From positions 744,001 through 808,000 of the forward strand of contig NZ_PTIX01000001.1 in the NCBI RefSeq assembly GCF_002934265.1: a DNA stretch of 64,000 bases, in the 5' to 3' direction. The notes beneath the pieces are model-generated. The model saw only the letters and a program-made list of their open reading frames with translations, had not been told where the DNA came from and did no database searches. Shown one piece after another: positions 39,447-47,697 of this stretch. This DNA is from Actinokineospora auranticolor (lineage in GTDB: Bacteria; Actinomycetota; Actinomycetes; Mycobacteriales; Pseudonocardiaceae). Numbering within the stretch: the stretch's first letter is position 1; every line of letters starts with the position of its first letter. The position numbers and the translations under genes are program-made.

Positions 39447-40831
39447 CCGAGACCACCACGAGGCCCACGACCACCAGGGCGAACCCGCGCCGGATCCGGC
39501 GGCGGCTGAGCCCGATGGAGCGCTGGTACTGGGTGTGCGACCAGCTGTCCCCGCTCAACGTCGTCGCCCGCGTGCGCGTCGAGGGCGCGTGCACCCGCGA
39601 CGACCTGGCCCGCGCGTGCGCCCGGCTGGCCGAGGAGCACCCGCTGCTGCGCGTGGCCATCGACGCCGACCCCGACGGCAGCCACCCGTGCTTCGTCGGC
39701 GCCCGCCACGACCGCCTGCCCCTCCGCACGGTGTGCGCGGACCGGCTCGACGTCGACCGGTGGGAGCGGGAGGTCGACGACGTGGAACTCGTCGAGCCGC
39801 TGGACTGGCGGTCCGGGCCGCTGGCCCGCGTCGTCGACGTCGCGCGCGGCGCGCCGGGCAGCGCGGAGGAGACCCACGACCTCATCCTGACGGTGTCCCA
39901 CGTGATCGCCGACGGCACGACCGCGCTGGCCCTGCTGCGCGGGCTGGTCGAACTGGCCGCGACCGGGCGGTCCCGCGCCGCGGCCGTCGAACCGGCCCGC
40001 ACCCGCGCGCCGCTGCCGCCACCGGAGGAGCTGCTGCCGCGCCGGATCAACGGCGTGCCGCGCACCGCGCACCTGGTGGCGTCGGTGGTCGCCGACCGGA
40101 TCACGACCGCCGTCGCCCGACCCCGGCGGCTCGCGCCGGTCACCCCGGTCGCCCCCGAACGCAGGCGCTCGCGGCTCATCCGCCGGGAACTCGACGCCGA
40201 GCAACTCGCGCGGCTGACCGACCGGTGCCGCGCCGAGGGCGTCACCGTGCACAGCGCCCTGGCCACCGCCATGGCCGTCGCGGTCGCCAGCGTCGAACCG
40301 ACCGCGAAGACGCTGCGGGTGTCCATCGGGTCGCCGGTCGACTTCCGCGCCGAACTCGTCCCACCGGTCGAGCCGGGTGACGCGGGCGCCTACGTCGCGA
40401 CCGTGCCGTCCTACATCCGCGTCGGGCCCGCCATCGACCTGTGGACCGCCGCGCGTGGCGCGTTCCGGACCCTCAAGCGCAGCAGGCGGTTCCACCACCA
40501 CCTGGCGCTCGTGTCGATGCTGCGGCTGCTGTCGCCGCGCTCGGTGGGGGAGAGCGCGAAGGCCGTGGCGATGGTCGACCGCGTGGGGCCGGGCAACGTG
40601 TGCCTGTCCAACGTCGGCCGCTACGCCTTCCCCGACCGCGTCGGCGGGTGGCGGCTGTCCGGCGCGCAGTTCGCCGCCGGGATCTCGATCAGCGGCTACC
40701 TGGTGGCGACGGTCAACACCAGCCACGACTCGCTGCACTGGAACTTCACCTACGTGGACGGCGCGGTCACCGGGGAACGGGCGGAGCTCATCGCCGACCG
40801 GGCCCTGTGGACAGTTCTCGCCGCCCTGTGA
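39443..40831 (+). CDS. Freestanding condensation/PapA-type acyltransferase
   Basis: A 462-residue protein with the condensation-domain/chloramphenicol-acetyltransferase fold. [20 protein letters not shown] near the N-terminus and the catalytic SHVIADG (HxxxDG, around residue 155) are clear; [12 protein letters not shown] and [11 protein letters not shown] follow in the second half. The pattern resembles the PapA5-like acyltransferases that esterify alcohols with acyl groups taken from carrier proteins, and freestanding condensation enzymes of NRPS systems. No carrier or A domain is attached. It starts inside the end of the megasynthase gene (ATGA), so it is translated with it and likely acts on its product. 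An ester- or amide-forming step that joins two parts of the final molecule is an inference. Confidence 0.82.
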   Translation: MTETTTRPTTTRANPRRIRRRLSPMERWYWVCDQLSPLNVVARVRVEGACTRDDLARACARLAEEHPLLRVAIDADPDGSHPCFVGARHDRLPLRTVCADRLDVDRWEREVDDVELVEPLDWRSGPLARVVDVARGAPGSAEETHDLILTVSHVIADGTTALALLRGLVELAATGRSRAAAVEPARTRAPLPPPEELLPRRINGVPRTAHLVASVVADRITTAVARPRRLAPVTPVAPERRRSRLIRRELDAEQLARLTDRCRAEGVTVHSALATAMAVAVASVEPTAKTLRVSIGSPVDFRAELVPPVEPGDAGAYVATVPSYIRVGPAIDLWTAARGAFRTLKRSRRFHHHLALVSMLRLLSPRSVGESAKAVAMVDRVGPGNVCLSNVGRYAFPDRVGGWRLSGAQFAAGISISGYLVATVNTSHDSLHWNFTYVDGAVTGERAELIADRALWTVLAAL

Positions 40832-40846
40832 CCCCGGGAGGGCACC

Positions 40847-41719
40847 ATGAACGAGCCAGTGCTGATCACCGGTGCGTCCTCGGGCCTGGGCGAAGTCACC
40901 GCCCTGGCCCTGGCCGACACCGGGCACACCGTGCTGGCCGGGGTCCGGTCGGCGGCGAGCGCTGAACGTCTCACACGGGTCCACCCCCGGCTGCGGCCGG
41001 TGACGCTGGACGTCACCTCGCACGAGTCCGTGCGCGCGGTCGGCGAGCTGGTGCGCGCGGAGTACGGCGGGCTGCGCGGGCTGGTGAACAACGCGGGCAT
41101 CTGCGTGACCGCGCCACTGGAGTGCGTCCCGCTCGAGGACCTGCGCGCCGAGCTGGAGGTGCACGTCGTCGGCGTGATCGCCCTCGTCCAGCGGCTGCTG
41201 CCGCTGCTGCGCGGCCACGACGGGCGCGTGGTCAACATCAGCTCGGGCATCGGCCGGGTCGCCGCGCCCTACCTCGGCGCGTACGCGGCGTCCCAGTTCG
41301 CCAAGGAGGGCGTCTCGGACGCGTTGCGCCGCGAGGTGGCGCCGCTCGGGGTGTCGGTCTCGGTCGTCGAGCCCGGCGCGGTGATGACGCCCATCTGGTC
41401 GAAGGTGGCCACCGGCGCCGAGCGCGCGCTGGACGGGGTGCCCGACGAGGTGGCCGCGCGGTACCGGGCGCGGTTCGCCGAGTTCGTCGCGCTCAACGAC
41501 AAGCGCGCCCGGGAGAGCCGGACCCGGCCCGAGGCCGTGGCCCGCGCGGTCGTGCACGCCATGACGGCTCGGCGACCCCGCACCCGGTACCGCGTGGGCC
41601 CGGACTCGTGGGCAGCGTCGCTGGCGGCCCGGTTGCTGCCGGACCGCGCGCTCGACGCGGTCATCCGGCGCCAGTTCCGCACGGACCCGGTGCCGAGCGG
41701 TTCGGTGGTGGCGGGGTGA
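40847..41719 (+). CDS. Short-chain dehydrogenase/reductase with altered YxxxK motif
   Basis: A 290-residue classical SDR. TGASSGLGE (nucleotide binding, residues 8-16), LVNNAGI and NISSGIG (catalytic Ser) are normal. The catalytic Tyr146 lies in AYAASQFAKEG, where YxxxK should be YAASK: the codon for residue 150 is CAG (Gln), so the lysine that lowers the tyrosine pKa is missing. A lysine four residues later cannot take its place in the usual geometry. The enzyme may be inactive, use another mechanism, or act as a binding protein. It starts 15 bases after the acyltransferase gene and its stop overlaps the next start by GTGA. Confidence 0.85.
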   Translation: MNEPVLITGASSGLGEVTALALADTGHTVLAGVRSAASAERLTRVHPRLRPVTLDVTSHESVRAVGELVRAEYGGLRGLVNNAGICVTAPLECVPLEDLRAELEVHVVGVIALVQRLLPLLRGHDGRVVNISSGIGRVAAPYLGAYAASQFAKEGVSDALRREVAPLGVSVSVVEPGAVMTPIWSKVATGAERALDGVPDEVAARYRARFAEFVALNDKRARESRTRPEAVARAVVHAMTARRPRTRYRVGPDSWAASLAARLLPDRALDAVIRRQFRTDPVPSGSVVAG

Positions 41720-42855
41720 AGGCGATCGTGGTCGGCGCGGGTGTCGGCGGCCTCACCGCGGCCCTCGCGTTGCGCGCGCGGGGGATCGAGGTGGAGGTGC
41801 TGGAGTCCGCGCCGGGGGAGCGCACGTCCGGCGGCGGGCTCGGTGTCGCGTGCAACGCCTCGAAGGTGCTGCGCGCGCTCGGGGTCGACCTCGCCGCGTC
41901 CGGTGTCGGGCGGGTGTGCGAGCGGTTCAGCCTGCGCACGCCGTCCGGCAAGCCGATGCGGGAGCTGCCGATCGCGTCCATCGCCGTCGAACTGGGCGCG
42001 CCGGTGGTCAACGTGCGTCGGCACGACCTGATCACGGCGTTGCGGGCCGCGCTCGGCGACACGGCGGTCCACTACGGCGCGAACGTCGTCGGGTTCGACC
42101 GCGTGGCCGGTGGGGTCACCGCGATCACCCTCGACGGGCGGATGCGGTCGGCGGACGTGCTGGTCGGCGCGGACGGCATCCGGTCGGTGGTGCGCGGTCA
42201 GCTGTTCGGGCCGGAACCGGTGAACGAGTACGGCTACGTGTGCTGGATCGCGACCGTGCCGTTCACCCACCCGAACCTGCCCCCGGGCGCCGCCGCGCAC
42301 TACTGGGGCCGCGGCAAGCGGTTCGGGCTGCTCGACATCGGCGGCGGCGACGCCTACTGGTGGGGGACCATGAACGTCCCCGCCGGGCGCCGGAGCGGCG
42401 GCAAGCCGGAGGTCCTGCGCTGCTTCGACGGCTGGGCGCCGGAGGTGGTCGACATCGTCCGGCGCACGCCGCCGGAGGACATCGTCGCGGTACCGGCCCA
42501 GGATCGCGCGTTCCGCGACCAGCCTGGCGAGGGACCGGTCACGCTCGTCGGCGACGCCGCGCACCCGATGCTGACCAGCCTCAGCCAGGGCGCCGGTTCG
42601 GCCATCGAGGACGGTTACCACCTCGCCCACGCGCTCGCGGCGGCCGACCACCCGGTCACCGGGCTGCGTGCGTACGAGCGCGCCCGCCGAGACCGGGTCC
42701 GCGCGCTCGTCGCCGCGTCCCGGCGGCTCAGCCGCGTCGAGCAACTGGCCAACCCGCTCGCGGTCGCCCTGCGCGACCTCGCCATCAAGCACGCGCCGCG
42801 CGCGGTCGTCCGCCGCGGCAACCTCGCCCCCATGCGATACGACCTCCCGGCCTGA
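41716..42855 (+). CDS. FAD-dependent monooxygenase (PF01494 type)
   Basis: A 379-residue class A flavin monooxygenase. The N-terminal dinucleotide fold is VVGAGVGGLTAALALRARG with the acidic end VEVLESAPGE; the second FAD motif (DG) is SADVLVGADGIRSVVRG; and the GD motif is TLVGDAAHPMLTSLSQGAGS. The substrate-binding middle part has HYWGRGKRFGLLDIG. Such enzymes hydroxylate or epoxidise aromatic or polyketide substrates with NAD(P)H. GTG 41716 overlaps the SDR stop by four bases. A tailoring role in the cluster is likely. Confidence 0.87.
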   Translation: MKAIVVGAGVGGLTAALALRARGIEVEVLESAPGERTSGGGLGVACNASKVLRALGVDLAASGVGRVCERFSLRTPSGKPMRELPIASIAVELGAPVVNVRRHDLITALRAALGDTAVHYGANVVGFDRVAGGVTAITLDGRMRSADVLVGADGIRSVVRGQLFGPEPVNEYGYVCWIATVPFTHPNLPPGAAAHYWGRGKRFGLLDIGGGDAYWWGTMNVPAGRRSGGKPEVLRCFDGWAPEVVDIVRRTPPEDIVAVPAQDRAFRDQPGEGPVTLVGDAAHPMLTSLSQGAGSAIEDGYHLAHALAAADHPVTGLRAYERARRDRVRALVAASRRLSRVEQLANPLAVALRDLAIKHAPRAVVRRGNLAPMRYDLPA

Positions 42856-42879
42856 GCCGGGCGCACCGAAGGGAACACC

Positions 42880-43779
42880 ATGACCGAGGAGCAGGGACCG
42901 GGGAGTCGGCCGGGCACGGGCGCCTTACCGGTGCCGTGGGACATGCGCGCGGGCGTCCGCGCGTGGTGGACGCCGAGCAAACCGCCGCCGGGCGCCAACG
43001 ACCCGCACTTCGCGCCGACGCCCGAGCACCCGCGCCCGGTGCTGCTGCTGCACGCGTTCATGTCCAACCAGTCGTTCAACTTCCAGGCGGGCGCGCCGTT
43101 CTTGCGCAACCACGGGTACTGCGTGTTCACCTTCAACTGGGGCAGGCCGAAGTGGGCGGGCACGCTGGACGTCCCGTTCTGCGGCAACGCCGACCTGCGG
43201 CACAGCGCCGAGCAGTTGGCGGAGGAGGTCGAGCGGATCAAGGAACTGACCGGTGTGGACAAGGTCGACCTGGTCGGCCACTCCGGTGGCGGGGGACTGC
43301 TGATGCAGTACTACCTCAACGTCCTGGAGGGCTATCCCGACGTGGACAAGGCCATCTCCATCGCCCCCTCCAACCACGGCGTGTCGTTCAGCACCCTCAC
43401 GTGGGTGTTCCGCAACGTGTTCCCGCGCTCGTACCACCTGTTGTCCCGCAAGCTGTTCCCGCTCGCCGACCAGGGCGCGGTCGGCTCGGAGACCGTCGAG
43501 CTGATCTACGGCGACGGCGACACGCGACCCGGTCCCGCCTACACCGTGATCATGACCGAGCACGACCAGATCGTCACCCCGTACACCAGGGCCTTCCTGG
43601 ACGGCGACAACGTCACCAACATCCTGCTCCAGGACGGTTGCCCGGACGACTACTCGGAGCACGCGAGCATCATCTACAACGAGCGCGCGTGGTTGCACGT
43701 GCTCAACGCCCTGGACCCCGCGAACGCGGTTCCGGTCCCAGCGTTCCGGGTCGACCCCTACTTCCCGGGCTGGACGTGA
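42880..43779 (+). CDS. Alpha/beta-hydrolase of the triacylglycerol-lipase type
   Basis: A 299-residue protein with no signal peptide. It shows the lipase pattern: LLLHAFMSNQSFNFQAGAP (oxyanion region), a long insertion around WGRPKWAGTLDVPF, and DLVGHSGGGGLLMQYY with nucleophile Ser in GHSGG. The acidic residue is likely in TEHDQIV and the His in YSEHASI. Class 2 lipases usually are secreted; this one appears to stay in the cell, so it may hydrolyse or transfer an acyl group in the pathway. It contains one TTA codon (42925). Starts 24 bases after the monooxygenase, and its stop overlaps the P450 start by GTGA. Confidence 0.83.
   Translation: MTEEQGPGSRPGTGALPVPWDMRAGVRAWWTPSKPPPGANDPHFAPTPEHPRPVLLLHAFMSNQSFNFQAGAPFLRNHGYCVFTFNWGRPKWAGTLDVPFCGNADLRHSAEQLAEEVERIKELTGVDKVDLVGHSGGGGLLMQYYLNVLEGYPDVDKAISIAPSNHGVSFSTLTWVFRNVFPRSYHLLSRKLFPLADQGAVGSETVELIYGDGDTRPGPAYTVIMTEHDQIVTPYTRAFLDGDNVTNILLQDGCPDDYSEHASIIYNERAWLHVLNALDPANAVPVPAFRVDPYFPGWT
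42925..42927 (+). other. TTA leucine codon near the start of the lipase-like gene
   Basis: Codon 16 in TGALPVPW. It is early in the gene, as in many bldA-controlled genes, and is the second TTA codon in this operon. Confidence 0.85.
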
Positions 43780-45143
43780 TCGCGGTGACCTCCGTCGTCG
43801 ATCGGCTGCGGAACTGGAAGCCCGACATCCGGCGCCCGATCCCGGGCCCCGGCGAGTCCCTGCCACCCGGCCCGCGCGCGCCCCTGGCCTACCAGTCGGT
43901 TCGGGTGTGGGGGAGTCGGAACACGTATTTCCCGGCACTGCAACGCAGGTACGGCGACACGTTCCTCATACGTACCGCCCCGCTCGGTGAGGTCGTCGTG
44001 CTCTGCGATCCGGCGGACGTCCGCAGAGTGGCACTGGGCGGCCCGGACCTGTTCCCCGTCGCGGAGAACAACGCCCTCTTCGTCCCGCTGCTCGGCGCCC
44101 GCACGGTCCTCGCCTTGGACGGCGAACCGCACCGCCGGGAACGCCGCCGCATGACCCCGCCACTGCACGGCGAACGCGTCGCCCGCGCGGTGTCCATCAT
44201 GGAGCGACTGGCCTCGGACGAGGTCGCTTCCTGGCCGGTCGGCAGGACGTTCAAGCTGGTGGAGGGCATGCGCAGGCTGACCCTCCGCGTCATCGTCAAA
44301 GTAGTGCTCGGTGTCGACGACCCCGCCCGCGCGGAGCGGCTGATCAAGGCGCTGCACCGGGTCATCGACGTGAAGGTCCTCGACATGCTCATGTGGACCT
44401 GGCCCCGCCTCGCCGACCACGGCCCCTGGCGCCGCGCCGTCGAGGCGTTGGAGCACGCGGACACCCTGCTGTACGAGGAGATCGCGCGCCGCCGCGCCGA
44501 CCCGGACCGCGACGCCCGCCCGGACGTCCTCGCCATGCTCCTCGACGGCGAACCGGACGATGACCTGGTCCGCGTCGAACTCCTCACCCTGCTGACCGGC
44601 GGCTACGAGACCACCGCCGTAGCCTCCGCCTGGATGTTCGAACGAGTGCTGCGCCACCCCGCCGTCCTGGCCAGACTCCGCGACGGCCTGGACGACGACA
44701 AGGACGACTACCGGACCGCCGTCATCAAGGAAACCCTCCGCCTCCGCCCCGTCAGCTACAACGTCGGCCGAAAGACCACCCGACCCACCGATCTCGGCGG
44801 CCACCGAATCCCCGCGGGCACCTTCGTCTGGCCCTCCCTCGCGGCCCTGCACACCGACCCGGAGACCTGGGGCCCCAACCCCCACACCTTCGACCCCGAG
44901 CGCTGGTTCGACCCGGCCGTCCCCACCAAGGCCTTCCTCCCCTTCGGCGGCGGCGTCCACCGGTGCCTCGGCGCCGTCCTCGCCCAGGTGGAGATGGACG
45001 TCATCCTCCGGACCGTCCTGCGCCAGGTGGACATCCACCCCACCCACCCCCGCGACGAACCCCAGACCATGCGCAACATCGTCCTCGTCCCGAAACACGG
45101 CACCAAAGCCCGCGTCACCCGCCGCCGGACTTCGGCCCGGTGA
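43776..45143 (+). CDS. Cytochrome P450
   Basis: A 455-residue P450, longer and more like the CYP110/CYP135-type fatty-chain or terpenoid-oxidising group than like macrolide hydroxylases (N-terminal PPGPRAPLAYQSVRVWGSR, then AENNALFVPLLGARTVLALDG). Motifs: I-helix TGGYETTAVA, K-helix ETLR, DPERWFD, and heme loop FGGGVHRCLGAVLA with Cys at about residue 397. Its GTG overlaps the stop of the lipase-like gene (GTGA), making it the last gene of the operon that begins with the megasynthase. A tailoring oxidation on a reduced acyl chain is a reasonable guess. Confidence 0.87.
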   Translation: MIAVTSVVDRLRNWKPDIRRPIPGPGESLPPGPRAPLAYQSVRVWGSRNTYFPALQRRYGDTFLIRTAPLGEVVVLCDPADVRRVALGGPDLFPVAENNALFVPLLGARTVLALDGEPHRRERRRMTPPLHGERVARAVSIMERLASDEVASWPVGRTFKLVEGMRRLTLRVIVKVVLGVDDPARAERLIKALHRVIDVKVLDMLMWTWPRLADHGPWRRAVEALEHADTLLYEEIARRRADPDRDARPDVLAMLLDGEPDDDLVRVELLTLLTGGYETTAVASAWMFERVLRHPAVLARLRDGLDDDKDDYRTAVIKETLRLRPVSYNVGRKTTRPTDLGGHRIPAGTFVWPSLAALHTDPETWGPNPHTFDPERWFDPAVPTKAFLPFGGGVHRCLGAVLAQVEMDVILRTVLRQVDIHPTHPRDEPQTMRNIVLVPKHGTKARVTRRRTSAR

Positions 45144-45664
45144 CAATTCCCGGTCTCTTTAGGGGTCAAAGTTTCCGCATATCCGCACGGCGCCCGGTAT
45201 AGCCGCGGCGCGTCGCCGAAATGGTCGAAACCCGGTCGAGTCCCGACCCGACACGTGAATGCGATTCGTGGAAACGCCCGGGTCGGCGCGGTGGCGCCCG
45301 GGGTGGACGCGAGGCCATCCCGGGCGTCCCCGAGGTCCGCCCGAAGGTGTCGCGCGGCACACCCGCCCCCGCTTGGGGCTCTGCTGCCTGCGTGTTCCCC
45401 CATCTTGGCTAACCGGACCGGCCAGTCCGAGACGGTCGTTCCCTCGACACCCAGGTCAGAGCCGAAAGGCCGACTGTCGGGCCGGGAGCCCCGTCGGTCC
45501 TCGTCGGCCGAATGGTCGCGCACCACTCCCGCCCGAAATCCGCGCGCTAGGCCGAAAAGGGCAATGCGATTCCAATTATCGGAGCAATCTGTTTGGGCGT
45601 CGCTCATGGATACTTCCGAGGAACCGCACGCGGGTGGCGCGTCGTACGGAGGAGAGGGGCGTCA
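45144..45664 (+). other. Intergenic region between the two biosynthetic operons
   Basis: About 520 bases with no supported gene. It starts with an AT-richer stretch, contains the hairpin at 45296-45325, and ends with another less GC-rich stretch (about 45560-45615, with CCAATTATCGG) and the strong ribosome site GGAGGAGAGG before 45665. The promoter of the second operon should be in 45330-45640; I cannot point to a convincing -35/-10 pair. Confidence 0.5.
45296..45325 (+). terminator. Strong hairpin after the first biosynthetic operon
   Basis: An 11-base stem GCCCGGGGTGG / CCATCCCGGGC (one G-T pair) with an eight-base loop, 153 bases after the P450 stop. No T-run follows, as is common in high-GC genomes. 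Confidence 0.5.
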
Positions 45665-47020
45665 ATGGGTGCGGGATCGCCGGATGCCTCGGGCGGTCGG
45701 GATATCCGGGATGTCGCCGTGGTCGGGGCCGGGTTGTCCGGGTGCCTCATGGCGGTGCTGCTCGCGCGGCGCGGGTACCGGGTACGGGTGTTCGAGCGCC
45801 GACCCGACCCGCGGCTCGGCGCGGGCGACGAGGGGCGTTCGATCAACCTGGGACTGTCGCAGCGGGGGATCAACGCCCTGCGGCACGCCGGTCTCCTCGA
45901 CCGGGTGCTCGCGCACGCCGCGCCCATGCGCGGCCGGGTCGTGCACCTGCCCGACGGCGACCTCGGCTACCACCCGTACGGCACCAGCGACGACCAGATC
46001 CTGCGCTCGGTGCTCCGCCACGACCTGAACGTCGTCCTCCTCGACGCCGCCGAGTCCGCCGGTGTCGCGCTGCGCTTCGACGCGCGGCTGGCCGACCTCG
46101 ACAAGGCGGACGGCGCCGTGACCCTGCGGTTCGAGGACGGGGCGGTGGTCGAGGCGGGCACCGTCATCGGCGCCGACGGCGCGTTCTCCACCGTGCGGGC
46201 GCGGATGCAGCGCGGCGAACCGGCCGACTACCACCAGGAGTTCCTGCCCTGGGGCTACAAGGAACTGTCCATCGCGGCTGGGGCGCCCGGTGACCGGCGC
46301 GCGGACCCGGAGTCGCTGCACGTGTGGCCCGCCGACGGCGGCCTCGTCGTCGCGCACCCCAACGCCGACCGCTCGCTCACCGGCACGATCTTCCTCCCCC
46401 TGACCGGCCCCGGCGGCTTCGACGCGCTCCGCACCCCCGACGCGGTCCGCGCCATGATCACCGCACGGTTCCCCGACCTGACCGGGCTGGTCCCGGACGT
46501 GGTCGAGCAGTTCCTCAGTCAACCCACCGGCCACCTGGTCACCGTGCGCACCGCGCCGTGGCACTGGCGCGGCCGGGTCGTGCTGCTCGGCGACGCCTGC
46601 CACGCCGTCTACCCGTTCTACGGGCAGGGCATGAACTCCGCGTTCGAGGACTGCGTGATCCTCGACGGTTGCCTCGACCGCAACGCGGCCGACCACGCCG
46701 CCGCGTTCGCCGAGTACCAGGCGATCCGCAAGGCGGACACCGACGTGCTGGCGGACCTGTCCGCGGCGAACTTCGTCGAGCTGCGCGACCGGCTGTCGTC
46801 GCCGCTGTTCCTCGCCCGCAAGAAGGCCGACCTCGCGCTCAACCGGCTGCTCGGCCGCCGGTGGGTGCCGCTCTACACGATGATCTCGCACACCACGACG
46901 CCCTACGCCGAGGCGCTGCGCCGCTCCCGCAGGCAGAACGCGACCCTGGCCTGGCTCGCCTGCGCGACCGCCGCCGCCGGAACCCTTCTGATCCACCGTT
47001 TGTCGCGCCAGGGGAAATGA
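45665..47020 (+). CDS. kmo: Kynurenine 3-monooxygenase
   Basis: A 451-residue flavoprotein. The FAD fold is VAVVGAGLSGCLMAVLLARRG with VRVFERRPDPR; the specific KMO block GRSINLGLSQRGINAL follows, then MRGRVVHLPDGDL, GADGAFSTVRARMQ, the substrate-region FLPWGYKEL, and the diagnostic GDACHAVYPFYGQGMNSAF. The C-terminus ends in a hydrophobic helix (LAWLACATAAAGTLLIH), as in membrane-attached KMO. It hydroxylates L-kynurenine to 3-hydroxykynurenine with NADPH and O2. No tryptophan dioxygenase or kynureninase is nearby, so kynurenine may come from general metabolism, or the enzyme may act on a related or carrier-bound substrate. ATG 45665 has GGAGGAGAGG upstream. Its stop overlaps the next start (ATGA). 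Confidence 0.9.
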   Translation: MGAGSPDASGGRDIRDVAVVGAGLSGCLMAVLLARRGYRVRVFERRPDPRLGAGDEGRSINLGLSQRGINALRHAGLLDRVLAHAAPMRGRVVHLPDGDLGYHPYGTSDDQILRSVLRHDLNVVLLDAAESAGVALRFDARLADLDKADGAVTLRFEDGAVVEAGTVIGADGAFSTVRARMQRGEPADYHQEFLPWGYKELSIAAGAPGDRRADPESLHVWPADGGLVVAHPNADRSLTGTIFLPLTGPGGFDALRTPDAVRAMITARFPDLTGLVPDVVEQFLSQPTGHLVTVRTAPWHWRGRVVLLGDACHAVYPFYGQGMNSAFEDCVILDGCLDRNAADHAAAFAEYQAIRKADTDVLADLSAANFVELRDRLSSPLFLARKKADLALNRLLGRRWVPLYTMISHTTTPYAEALRRSRRQNATLAWLACATAAAGTLLIHRLSRQGK

Positions 47021-47697
47021 TGCTCACCAGTGCCAACGACCCCGAGCGGATCCTGCTCGAGGTCGGCGATATCGAGGACGACCTCCTCCCGCCGTCCATG
47101 ACGCCCTACCGGGCGCCGCTGCGCACAGTCCTGGACTGGGCCCGGCAGTACCTCACCCGGCCGCACGAGAGCCTGGGCAGGCGGGGCAGCGTGTGCCCGT
47201 TCGTCCAGTCCTCATTGGACCGGGGCCGGTTCTACCTGACCGTCTACCCCGGTAGACCGGCCGACCCGCGCGCGGTCGCCGACGCGGTGCTGCCGTACCG
47301 GGACTGGTTCCTCGAACTCGCGCCGACCTCGGCGGGCCCGGCCCAGCTGACCACGATCCTGGTGCTGTTCCCCGACCTGCGCACCGAGGACGTCGACCGG
47401 ATGATCGACGGCTCGCAGGAGGCGCTCAAGTCCGACTACGTCGACCGCGGCCTGATGATCGGCGAGTTCCACGACGGCCCGCCCGACAAGGGCGGCCTGT
47501 GGAACCCGGAGTTCCGCCCGCTGCGCAGCCCCGTGCCGCTGCTGGCGATCCGGCACATGGTGCCGACGGACTTCCCGTTCCTCACCGCCAACCGCGACCA
47601 CGCCTCGGCCTACCTGCGCCGGTTCGCGAGCGAGTTGCCCGCGTCCGTCCGCGAGGCGATGGTGCGCGCACTCGTCCGCGAACAGGTGGCACTGTGA
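47017..47697 (+). CDS. DUF6875-like protein of a biosynthetic cluster
   Basis: A 226-residue cytosolic protein. It has an RPHESLGRRGSVCPFVQSSL block and later MIGEFHDGPPDKGGLWNPEF and PLLAIRHMVPTDFPFL. I believe this matches DUF6875, a family seen in natural-product clusters with no known activity. The conserved Cys in VCPFV and His in EFH and RHM could form a site. Its ATG overlaps the KMO stop and its stop overlaps the NRPS start, so the three are strictly coupled, which suggests a step between the kynurenine oxidation and peptide assembly (inference). Confidence 0.65.
   Translation: MMLTSANDPERILLEVGDIEDDLLPPSMTPYRAPLRTVLDWARQYLTRPHESLGRRGSVCPFVQSSLDRGRFYLTVYPGRPADPRAVADAVLPYRDWFLELAPTSAGPAQLTTILVLFPDLRTEDVDRMIDGSQEALKSDYVDRGLMIGEFHDGPPDKGGLWNPEFRPLRSPVPLLAIRHMVPTDFPFLTANRDHASAYLRRFASELPASVREAMVRALVREQVAL

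Noticed and set aside
41850..43775. In-frame extension upstream of the P450 at 43776
   Set aside because: Overlaps two genes with clear motifs and has no protein-like features until GTG 43776.
45255..46293. Open frames crossing the intergenic gap between the biosynthetic operons
   Set aside because: Composition is random-like and they collide with the KMO gene; no start with ribosome site.
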